DNA of 14,807 bases, taken from NCBI GenBank assembly GCA_023411775.1, contig JAEYOL010000188.1:1-14807 (forward strand). Direction: 5' to 3'. The notes below the pieces were generated by a model. That model did not search any database. It worked only from the letters and a program-made list of their open reading frames with translations, and was not told the DNA's origin. Both the position numbers and the translations under genes were made by a program. Source of the DNA: Bacteroidota bacterium. GTDB taxonomy: Bacteria; Bacteroidota; Bacteroidia; Chitinophagales; Chitinophagaceae. Position 1 is the stretch's first letter. Every line of letters begins with the position of its first letter. Positions 1 to 8,700 of this stretch are shown here, piece by piece.

Positions 1-662
1 ATCGCATACTGGGAAACAAAACCTTCATTCAATGCTTCCTGCGGTGTCACATTTGTCCAGTCGGAAGTATAGGAACTTGCGCTGGACTCACTGAATTCCA
101 GCGGAAATTTTACATTTTGATCCAGTATATGCGCGAACTCGTGATGGATCACCCAAAACATCCGCAGCACCCGGGTGGTGTCAGCCAAAACGTAACCCGG
201 CATACCTTTTACACGAAACTGATTCAGCTCATATAGGACAACTTTACGCCCTCCTTCAGCAGTACCGAGGGTGATCGAACCATCGCTGTTGTAAGAAGGA
301 CTGCCAACAAGTGTAAAAAATTTTGGACTGATCTGTTTGAAAAATTGCAGCCCCGCTTCATCTACATACGGTTGTATCCAACCGCGTCTAATTGAACTTA
401 GGGTGGGTATCACCTTTTCTTCCTTTGGTGGTACCAGGATCCTGTTTAACGGAAGTTCCGACTGGTCCCATTTATACTTGGCAGTAATATTATAAGGTGT
501 CGTCAGGGAGTCGACTATCCATTTGTCAATGGCGTTAGGTGTCCATGTATCACCGCCCAGTCCTGGTATATTATCCACGTTACCCAGTTCCTCTTCCCTT
601 TCACAGGAAACCAGGATCATGGCCAGAGATACGGCGGTTATGATTATTCTTAATGATTTCAT
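1..662 (-). CDS. Zinc metallohydrolase lipoprotein associated with SusC/SusD, partial (C-terminus beyond left edge)
   Basis: The first 220 residues are visible; the gene runs off the left edge. It starts at an ATG at 660-662 and opens with a lipoprotein signal peptide (MKSLRII..., hydrophobic core, lipobox LVSC with Cys20), so the mature protein should be lipid-anchored, probably in the outer membrane. A gluzincin-type zinc motif HEFAH lies at residues 174-178 within IHHEFAHILDQ (His174 and His178 as likely ligands, Glu175 as general base). A later EGFVSQYA segment (residues 213-220) may supply a further ligand or conserved contact; that part is inference. The combination fits the family called substrate import-associated zinc metallohydrolase lipoprotein (TIGR04549-like, related to the putative zinc-binding metallopeptidases of PF15890). 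It starts 24 bp after the SusD-like gene and is the third gene of that operon. Its substrate is unknown; peptidase activity is likely but not shown. Family assignment is from motif and context only. Confidence 0.85.
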   Translation of the reverse strand, partial: MKSLRIIITAVSLAMILVSCEREEELGNVDNIPGLGGDTWTPNAIDKWIVDSLTTPYNITAKYKWDQSELPLNRILVPPKEEKVIPTLSSIRRGWIQPYVDEAGLQFFKQISPKFFTLVGSPSYNSDGSITLGTAEGGRKVVLYELNQFRVKGMPGYVLADTTRVLRMFWVIHHEFAHILDQNVKFPLEFSESSASSYTSDWTNVTPQEALNEGFVSQYA

Positions 663-686
663 GTTGGTCTTACTATTTAGTAGTTT

Positions 687-2159
687 TTATCTGGGGTTTG
701 GCTCCAGTCCGGCAAGCGATGTAGAGGCTGGTATCTGTAATACTTTTCTGGGGTCATCAGGTTCAAGACGGGCCAGTTCGGTCACATTTCCGGCGAGATC
801 CGGTGATGTGGCATGTACCACGGGCATCTTATACCTCAGGATATCAAACCAACGCATGCCTTCATGAATAAACTCGGCACGCTTATAATAAAGGATTGCT
901 TGTATTAATCCATCCCTGATATTGGCAGTACCAAAAACTGTATTGATCCGGCCCTGTGTAATCGTATGTGTTGCGGGTGTATAGTTGATGACCCTTTTAC
1001 TGGCATATGTATTTAAGTCGGCGATTGCAGCAGTGAAGTCATTGGTATAGGTATAAGCCTCGGCGCGGTTAAACAATACCTCTTCTACCGTGAATAGTGG
1101 AACCATTACATATGGAAATCCAATATCGGCGTTGACCGAAGCCCTGACAAAGTACTCATCGATCTTTGGTATCAATTGGTTTTCACCGAGCGAATACAAG
1201 GAAAAAGCGAGATTGCCTCCGGTCAGTGGATCAGGCCGGGGAATGATCTGGCTGATCTTGTTGGCATCTACACCGTAACGATTTGTATAATAGTAACGCG
1301 ACCATACCGAAGGTGTTTCGACCAGAAGCAGGTTCGCACTCTCGGTTGACTTGGCATAGATCTTAAACAATTCGAATACATCGGTAATATCGCGATAGGT
1401 CGTGTTCCATTGCCTCAGGTTCGCAGCGAAATTATTGCCGGGCACGGCCAGGTTGGCGTACTGTATTACTTTTTCGTAGTCTCTTTTGTAAAGGTAAAAA
1501 CGAGTGGCAAAAGCATAGGCGGCAGCCTTATTAAAATGATATTTAGGCACTTTGTACACTCTGTCTTCTATCAAAGGAATACCTTCCAGTAAATCCTTCT
1601 CGATCATGTCATACGTGTATTGTACAGTATTCCTGTCGTACTGCTTAATAAAAACATTTTCAGGTTCTGTTACATATGGAATGCCCGGTGTAGACGACGC
1701 AGTGGTAGCGTCATAAAATTTGGAGAAGAAGTTCACCAGCATAAAATGCGCATATGCCCGGGCCACCAGGGCCTCCCCTCGTTGAGGAATATAGTCACTG
1801 GGATTCTCAGCCTTGCTGATCGCCTCCAATGCCTGGTTTGCCGATGCGATTGCCGCATAACATGCATACCAATAAAACTCGGGTGAATCCTGCTGGTTTT
1901 CCCTGCTGTCTTCGAAATAAAATGGATCGTGGATCACATTGTCGCTTCCGCCCACACCCAGGTCAGCGACATTATCCGACATCGTTTCTGCAAAAGCCTG
2001 GTAATTGCCCTGCGGATACGCTGTACCCAAAAGCTGTGATACTTTTTCCGGCGTATTGATACTGGCGCGGTTGTCGGGTTCTTTCTCCAGGTATTTTTTA
2101 CAACCCGGTGTTATCGCGATCAACAGGCAGCATCCTATATATAAAAGAGATTGTTTCAT
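687..2159 (-). CDS. SusD/RagB-family outer-membrane nutrient-binding lipoprotein
   Basis: This 490-residue protein is the probable surface-exposed substrate-binding partner of the adjacent SusC-like porin, forming a lid over its channel. I chose the ATG at 2157-2159; a TTG three codons upstream is also in frame but less likely. The N-terminus has a lipoprotein signal peptide ending in Cys20 (TPGC, a loose lipobox) followed by KKYLEKEP, which is typical of mature SusD proteins. A helical TPR-like region is visible around residues 90-150 (YACYAAIASANQALEAI, then RGEALVARAYAHFMLVNFF) and again near 209-240. The C-terminal SusD hallmark YKRAEFIHEGMRWFDILRY is at about 425-443, and a closing LQIPAS segment is at 474-479. 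Length is within the family's usual range. It follows the SusC stop by 10 bp, so the two are surely co-transcribed. The ligand cannot be inferred from this sequence alone. Confidence 0.95.
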   Translation of the reverse strand: MKQSLLYIGCCLLIAITPGCKKYLEKEPDNRASINTPEKVSQLLGTAYPQGNYQAFAETMSDNVADLGVGGSDNVIHDPFYFEDSRENQQDSPEFYWYACYAAIASANQALEAISKAENPSDYIPQRGEALVARAYAHFMLVNFFSKFYDATTASSTPGIPYVTEPENVFIKQYDRNTVQYTYDMIEKDLLEGIPLIEDRVYKVPKYHFNKAAAYAFATRFYLYKRDYEKVIQYANLAVPGNNFAANLRQWNTTYRDITDVFELFKIYAKSTESANLLLVETPSVWSRYYYTNRYGVDANKISQIIPRPDPLTGGNLAFSLYSLGENQLIPKIDEYFVRASVNADIGFPYVMVPLFTVEEVLFNRAEAYTYTNDFTAAIADLNTYASKRVINYTPATHTITQGRINTVFGTANIRDGLIQAILYYKRAEFIHEGMRWFDILRYKMPVVHATSPDLAGNVTELARLEPDDPRKVLQIPASTSLAGLEPNPR

Positions 2160-2169
2160 ATTGTACAAT

Positions 2170-5100
2170 TTATAATCCGGCTTTTATTGATAAAGTAAAT
2201 TGTTTCTGGATAGGCTGAGCCACACCGCCCGTATTGAAAAATTCCGGGTCCTGTCCTTTTAATTTCGGATCGGAATAAATCAGCCAGGGGTTGGTTGATA
2301 CCGCTGTTAACGACAGCGAATTCAAACCGATCTTATCCAGCAGCCTCCGGTCGAAATTATAAGTAAGCGATACTGTCTTTAACCTTATAAAACTACCATC
2401 GGCGACGCGCTCGGTGGAATAATTGTAGTTATTGTATGGAGAAGCGCCTGTTCCTGCTACGAGGTAACGTTGATAAGCATCCAAAATGGAAGGCACATTC
2501 GTTATCAGCTCATCTCCCGGCATCTCCCAGCGGTCGAGAAATTCCTTAGGCATGGCGTCGAAATCAGAGTAAGCGGTTTTGAATGCAGGATACAACCTGA
2601 TCTTGTTGCCCGCCTGGTAGGTGAGGAAAATATTTAATGAAAAAGATTTGTAATTAAATGTATTGGAAAATCCACCTGTAAACTTAGGATCTACAGGTCC
2701 TTCAAATACCAGGTTAGAAATGCCTTCGTCCTGCAGGTATACGTCCGGGCTTACCTCTCCTTTTTCATTGATAAAAGTGGGGATGCCAGTTTCATGACTC
2801 AACCCGCTATACTTTATCGAGAACAAACTGTTGACCGGGTAACCCACGGTATTGCCGCCTTCAGCTTTTACCAGGTCAAATATGATCGGCTGGTTCCGCG
2901 CATTGGTGATCTTGGTAGTATTGTAACCAAAGGTCATATTACTTCTCCATGACCAATCAGTTTTGCGGATTATTGTTCCACCGATAACGGCTTCTGCGCC
3001 CTGTGCTTCCATGTCGGCATAGTTGGCAGCTTTTATCGCTTCACCGCCAATACCACCTGTCTTGATAAGACTGATCAGGTCAAAGCTTTTACGCTGGTAG
3101 ACATCTAAACTCAGGTTCAGCCTTCCTTTAAACAGACCGGCATCCACGCCAATATTGGTCTGGTAATTCTTTTCCCAGGTAAGATCAGAGTTTTCAAGGT
3201 TGGCTATCTGTATAACAGATTCCCGCTCTGTAGGGAATGTGCGGTTGGTGGTCAGACTTCTCAACACCACACCAGAGTTAGTTGCAGGGCCCAGGCTTGC
3301 AGTAAGACCATAACTAGCCCTAAGTTTCAGGTAGTCGACCCAGTTCACGTCGTACAGGAAATTTTCTTCGTCCAGGTTCCAGGCACCACCAAAGCTCCAG
3401 GTAGGAAGCCATCTTGCATCGGGTGAAGAACCCAGGCGGTTGGATCCATCATAACGCACCGTGCCATAAAAATTATATTTTTTGTCAAACGTGTACTGAC
3501 CGTTGAGATAGAAAGCGGCAAAGCGATCATATTCTTTGCCCATCCCATAATACACGAAGTTGGATTCGATGGTTTGCTTAAGTATGCGATAATCCACAAA
3601 TGGAACTCCCCCATTCTCATACTGATAACCATAACCGGTATTGGAGAAGTTTTGCCTGTCTGCAGATTTCACCTGCTGACCCAAAAGGATGTTGACGGTA
3701 TGCCGGTCTGCGAAGGTATTTACATAGTTCAGGCTGTTCCTGATATCGAAGGAAAGCAATTTGTCTTCGGTCCTGTTGTAAAAGCCGCCATAGGGCAATA
3801 CCACTACGGGTGGCGCCGCAGGATTATCAGGGTCAGTATATAGGAACTTGTTGTTCGAAGCGATAGTCGCATTATCATTGGCACGATATGCATTGGCCAT
3901 GTTGGCGTTTTCAGTGATCTGGTGTTCACGGGTGGACTTTACATAGCGCACTGCACCTATAAACTCATAGCGCAGGTTCTTATTAAAACGGTAACCCAGC
4001 TCACCCTGCAGTTTCAAATCCATCACATCAATATCCAGGGTATTATTGTCGAGTTCATCAATGATATTGAATGGAGCGAAATTTCTCCGGAAATATTCCA
4101 GGTTGTTACTCTCGTCGTAAGCCGTTAAAGTTCGGCTGGTGTTCAAAGCATAGCTGAAAGGGTTGATATCGAAGTCGCGGTCAAACTGTCCCGACACGGG
4201 ATTGCTCACACGGCCCAGTGCGCCGGGGGCTTTTTGCTGGCGAACCGAACCCACAGTCAGGAAACCTCCGGTTAGTTTATCGGAAAAATTGTAGGTGTTT
4301 CTGAAGTTGAGTGTATAACGTTTAACATTATCGGCAATCGTCCATCCGTTATCACTATAGAAGCTAGTGGAAAAAAAGGTTTGTGATTTCTCTGTACCGG
4401 TGGAAATACTAAGTGAGTGTTCCTGCACCAGCGAATTGCGGAACAAGATATCAAACCAGTCAGTATTGGCCAGTGCATATTTCTTAAGAAATGCCGCTTT
4501 GGCTTCCGGGGTATTTGCCAGGGCAAAATTGCCATTGGCATCGGGTGTATTGATCAGGTCAAACATTTTCCCATACACTCCATAGTCCGGTCCGCTTAAA
4601 ATGTCTGAATTCAAAATCCCCTTTCTTTCCAATTCTCCCAGCACAGACATTTGTTGGGCTGAGTTCATGATATTGTATTCGGGATAGCGCGGTTTCAGCT
4701 GAGTGCTGAAATTACCGGTATAAGAAATCGCCAGTCTTCCCGAACGTCCCTTCTTGGTAGTGATCACCACCACGCCATTCATCGCTCTTGCTCCATATAA
4801 GGCAGTGGCTGCCGCGTCTTTAAGGATGTCGAAAGATTCGATATCGTTGGAATTGATACCGGCAACGGATGAACCCAATAAAGTGGTTGGGTCACCGCTC
4901 GACAACTGGTCGTTTGATATATTGATGATGTCTTCGAGTACTACGCCATCTACTACCCACAGGGGTTTATTATCGCCATTGATTGAGGTAGCGCCACGTA
5001 TACGGACTTTAGGCGCGCTGCCAAAGGTGCTGGATACGTTTTGTACAGATACACCGGCAGCACGGCCTTCCAGCATCCGGCTTACATCTGCCACCCCGTC

Positions 5101-5550
5101 GATCTTCACATCCTCTGCCCTGAGTGTGACGGCGGCGCCGGTAAATTTCTTTTTATCTATACGCTGGAAGCCTGTTACTACCACGTCCTGTAGACTGGTC
5201 ACATCTACCCGCATGGTAAGGTTGATGAAAGTTTGCCCGGCACTAAGCGTCAACTCCTCCGTTTGCAGGCCGATATTGCTAAAGACCAGGGTTGCCGCTG
5301 AGGGTACACCACTTAGTGAAAACTCTCCGGCCTGGTTGGTGGTGGTACCTGTAGCGGAGTTTTTCAGTGCTACAGAAACACCCGACAAGGGTGCGCCAAG
5401 GCTGTCGACGACCTTTCCACGGATAGTGCTGGTTTGTGCGTGTAGTGTAGTTGATGAGATAACAAAAAGAATAAGGCAGTTCATCAATAGGTACGCAAAC
5501 CTGAAGTTTCTACCCTGAACACCCGGGCGTCTCAACGCTTTTTTAATCAT
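2170..5550 (-). CDS. SusC/RagA-family TonB-dependent outer-membrane transporter
   Basis: This 1126-residue outer-membrane importer should form the TonB-energised channel through which substrate captured by the SusD-like partner enters the periplasm. The ATG at 5548-5550 begins MIKKALRR; an in-frame TTG two codons upstream is disfavoured. A signal peptide ends near LHA|Q (residues 36-39). A carboxypeptidase-regulatory-like beta domain spans about 43-115 (IRGKVVDSLGAPLSGVSV..., NQAGEFSLSGV). Next come a TonB-box-like DVVVTGF at 122-128, the plug at about 134-265 with RIRGATSI and the SusC signature ALYGARAMNGVVVITTKKG (250-268), and a long beta-barrel ending in FTLSIKAGL. There is no extra N-terminal signalling domain, so nothing suggests direct control by an anti-sigma factor. 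It leads a three-gene operon (SusC, SusD, metallohydrolase). The 160-bp upstream gap shows no clear Bacteroidota -7 box (TAnnTTTG); a TATAAT-like hexamer at 5571-5576 is the only promoter-like string seen and is weak evidence. Confidence 0.96.
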   Translation of the reverse strand: MIKKALRRPGVQGRNFRFAYLLMNCLILFVISSTTLHAQTSTIRGKVVDSLGAPLSGVSVALKNSATGTTTNQAGEFSLSGVPSAATLVFSNIGLQTEELTLSAGQTFINLTMRVDVTSLQDVVVTGFQRIDKKKFTGAAVTLRAEDVKIDGVADVSRMLEGRAAGVSVQNVSSTFGSAPKVRIRGATSINGDNKPLWVVDGVVLEDIINISNDQLSSGDPTTLLGSSVAGINSNDIESFDILKDAAATALYGARAMNGVVVITTKKGRSGRLAISYTGNFSTQLKPRYPEYNIMNSAQQMSVLGELERKGILNSDILSGPDYGVYGKMFDLINTPDANGNFALANTPEAKAAFLKKYALANTDWFDILFRNSLVQEHSLSISTGTEKSQTFFSTSFYSDNGWTIADNVKRYTLNFRNTYNFSDKLTGGFLTVGSVRQQKAPGALGRVSNPVSGQFDRDFDINPFSYALNTSRTLTAYDESNNLEYFRRNFAPFNIIDELDNNTLDIDVMDLKLQGELGYRFNKNLRYEFIGAVRYVKSTREHQITENANMANAYRANDNATIASNNKFLYTDPDNPAAPPVVVLPYGGFYNRTEDKLLSFDIRNSLNYVNTFADRHTVNILLGQQVKSADRQNFSNTGYGYQYENGGVPFVDYRILKQTIESNFVYYGMGKEYDRFAAFYLNGQYTFDKKYNFYGTVRYDGSNRLGSSPDARWLPTWSFGGAWNLDEENFLYDVNWVDYLKLRASYGLTASLGPATNSGVVLRSLTTNRTFPTERESVIQIANLENSDLTWEKNYQTNIGVDAGLFKGRLNLSLDVYQRKSFDLISLIKTGGIGGEAIKAANYADMEAQGAEAVIGGTIIRKTDWSWRSNMTFGYNTTKITNARNQPIIFDLVKAEGGNTVGYPVNSLFSIKYSGLSHETGIPTFINEKGEVSPDVYLQDEGISNLVFEGPVDPKFTGGFSNTFNYKSFSLNIFLTYQAGNKIRLYPAFKTAYSDFDAMPKEFLDRWEMPGDELITNVPSILDAYQRYLVAGTGASPYNNYNYSTERVADGSFIRLKTVSLTYNFDRRLLDKIGLNSLSLTAVSTNPWLIYSDPKLKGQDPEFFNTGGVAQPIQKQFTLSIKAGL

Positions 5551-5635
5551 ACCCAACTTTTAGTTTTGATATTATATTGTCAGTTTTCTTTGCTCATTAC
5601 ACATTTCAATAACAGACAGCTACTTATAAAGGAGA

Positions 5636-5683
5636 GAATAAATAATAAAAATGCTGCACCGTTCAACACGGTAAAACGCATTT
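5636..5683 (-). terminator. Probable intrinsic terminator after the subtilase gene
   Basis: Reading the minus strand, a two-part stem forms from AAATGC/GCATTT (outer arms, 5678-5683 with 5649-5654) and ACCGT/ACGGT (inner arms, 5668-5672 with 5658-5662) around a five-base loop, with a small internal bulge between the stems. It is followed by a T-rich tail (TTTTTATTATTTATT, overlapping the outer arm). It starts about 28 bp after the protease stop codon and lies about 90 bp before the SusC start, so it probably separates the two transcription units. The stem is modest in GC content, so efficiency is uncertain. Confidence 0.55.
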
Positions 5684-5710
5684 CTTACTATTTCCCGCCT
5701 CAGTTAGCCT

Positions 5711-8700
5711 TTACTGCTTCAAAAGTCTGAATAATTGTCTTTTTTCATTTACCGTAACCTCCAGCAGGTACAGACCCGATGCATATTGTGGTCCTTCCAT
5801 GTCGATCACCAGTTTTTGAACAAAAGCACTGGCTGCTGACTGCGTATGTCTAACCAGCCGGCCATTGATATCATACACTTTTAATTGCACCGCTTCTCCC
5901 AGGTTGGCCTGGAATACAAAATTGAACACTCCGCCTGATGGATTGGGATATACCTGCCACCTGATCTCATCATCAAAAACAACAGAGCGAACCGGCGAAT
6001 AAGTAAACTGGCCATCCAGGTCAACGATTTTCAGACGATAATAACGTACACCCTGCTTGTGGGCTTCAGCATCTATAAAGCTATAATGCTGTTCGGTCGA
6101 AGCATTACCACCGCTATTAACGAAGCCTATCTTCACAAAATTATTTTGATTGAAAGCATCATTACCACGTGCCAGCTCAATTTCAAATCTGCCTGTATTC
6201 ATTTCCGATGCCGTCGCCCAATTAAGCAGCGCTTCGCCCTGGTCATTTTTCCTGACCACAAAACTCAACAGTTCGACAGGCAGTGGCTGATCCAGGGTGG
6301 GGCCGCCATTATTTAACCAAAACTCAGAAAAATCCTTCACCTTAAACTCAGCGTAATAACCCTTATCGAATGGAACTTTTTTTACGTTGGCTGGTAAAAT
6401 AAAGGAATAAACCCCACCTGTATTATCAGCCAGCGTCCCGTTTTCCAGGGCGTCGTTCGTATGACTGTATTTTGTTACACCCAACTCATAAGCGGACGCC
6501 GGTTTGCCGCATGTGCCACAGCCTGTCGCATTGATCAGGGCTTCTGATTCAGCATCCAGGAAATAGAATCTTACGACAGCAGAATCGGCAAGACTGGTGT
6601 TGGCTGGTTTGATGGTGATATTACGGTTATGATAATATTGGCCCGAATTGATTCGCACGGCGCCGGTATGAATGAAAGCCTGTGCATCAGTATTGCCCAT
6701 GTTCTGACCATTTGGTTGCACTGAGGCGATGACCATTCCATCTGAAACAAAATCGACCCAGTTATTCCCCGTAAGATTAGCCTGGTTCACTACAACGCTG
6801 GTAAATGGCGGACCATCATAAATACTATAGATACTGTCGTAAATATGGATATCATCAATAGCGATACCCTCACGTGTAACAAAGGGATCTGATTCCATCA
6901 CAAACCTTAACCTGAGCCTGTCCAGTCCGGAAGGCAATGGTATGCTTGCCACATGCCAGCGGGTGTAGTTCTCCACGCTCCAGACTGCATTGCCCGAAAA
7001 ATTCCGATTGTACCAATTGGTACCCTCACCATCTGTTCCAAGTCGTGTCCATGTTTTGCCATCGGCGGAATACTCCACGTAAGCTGCATCACATAAAGAA
7101 GTCACACAGTCTTCGATATCCAACGCCACACTAAAACTGAGCATGGGATTGGCTAACCCCGCAATATCAAAGCATGGAGAAACCAGGTATGATTTTTCCA
7201 GACTGTTATGATGACCAGCCAGGCTGGTCTTCCAGGCCTGCGTTCCACTGGCGGCTTTGTTTATTTGTGGTGATGAAGGAGTGCCGTACTGCCACGATAC
7301 TCTATTACCCTCAGTATGCCATCCACCGTCATCAGTTTCGAAATCCTGGAGATATGGAAAACTTGCCACTAGTTGCGCATTAAAGATCGTGATCTGGGTC
7401 GTGTCATTATCGTGGAACGAATCGGAACCCAGATCGACCCACACCTTCACGGTGTGATAGCCGGGCGCGGAAAGATCTGCCGTAGCCGTGAATGTATAGG
7501 ACGCTGTCGTTTTACCAGGTATCGTTGGTATTATTTCGGTGACGACCGCACCACCATCAACCTGGAGATTAATAGGTATTGAATTAATAGTAGCACCAAC
7601 AGCATTTCGTATGCTCACCCGCACCGGTTCCAGGTTGCCAAGATCACAACTGGCGGTCGTGGGCGTGTCAATACTGATCATTTGAATATCATTCGTGACA
7701 CGGTAAAGTCTTATATCATCAAAAGTATACCCCGCACCGTTCTCATTATCCGTTGCGTTCAGGAGCCCCCATTGCCCCCACCTCACCTGGAAGCTGGATG
7801 AAAATGCCTGAGGTGGGCCTGCAGCGTCGAGAATATCACTGAGCTCAATGCTGGCAGAACGTTTATATACACCCACATCGCCCTGGTTGGCATACAGATC
7901 ATATACTTCGATCCAGGAATCCTGGTCGCTGCCACGAATCCAGACCTTATTTGCGTTGTGCAATACCTGGCCGTGATGTTTGTACATAAAATCAAGCCTG
8001 ATTTCATCCGCGGTTGTGTTGTAACCCTGCAGGTTAAATGTACCGGTCAGTGAATCCGTATTTCCGGCTGCGGTATAACGCGACACATCCAATGTTAAAG
8101 CCTTTGAACCAGAGGATGCAATGCCCGTGTTGATAAAACTCTGTACCTGGCCGAATGCCGTGGTAGCATTGAAATCATAACGGTCAAGGCCAGGAAGCCC
8201 TATTTGCTGACCGATGACTTTGAAAACCGGGGCTGCTTCTATATCATCGATAAAATCGGTGGTGAGGTCAATAAAAGTATTATCCAGTTGCCTGAATACT
8301 TTACTCATTGTATCATTCTGCTGATATGGATCACCAGCATAAGAAACATAAACTTTCAGATCATAATCGCCTACGGCTGACAAATCAATAGGCGTCGCGA
8401 ATGTATGGTTATAAGAAGCGCGATTACCGATACTTGGTGCCGCAATTAATTCAACCACAGGAGCATTACTATTAAAAATATAAGCGACCTGGATATCCCC
8501 GCTCGTACTTGCGTTGTCAAGGTTCTCAATACGTACCGTTACGGGAACACTATTTGACAATTCAGTAGATGTAAACTTTCTGCCGCTCGATTCCGGGGAA
8601 AGGATCGCATCAACTTTCAGATCATTGTCGGAAATAGTTCCACTACAGGTTCCCGTTGAGGGCAGCCTTGAGACTGCCGTCGCTCTTCTACCAGGCTGGC

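Noticed and set aside
663..686. Small hairpin TACTA/TAGTA between the SusD-like and metallohydrolase genes
   Set aside because: Five AT-rich pairs with a two-base loop and no T tract; it is not a credible terminator.
523..867. 114-residue plus-strand open frame across the metallohydrolase/SusD junction
   Set aside because: It overlaps two confidently identified minus-strand genes, including the metallohydrolase signal peptide, and shows no domain of its own.
2160..2169. Perfect 10-bp palindrome ATTGTACAAT at the SusC/SusD junction
   Set aside because: It is short and AT-rich and sits in a 10-bp gap within an obvious operon, so a regulatory role cannot be distinguished from chance.
4754..5518. 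254-residue plus-strand open frame
   Set aside because: It lies wholly inside the SusC-like gene on the opposite strand, has no recognisable domain, and the minus-strand product is an unmistakable transporter.
5571..5576. TATAAT hexamer upstream of the SusC-like gene
   Set aside because: No -35 partner at a workable distance, and Bacteroidota primary promoters use a different -7/-33 consensus; mentioned only within the SusC entry.
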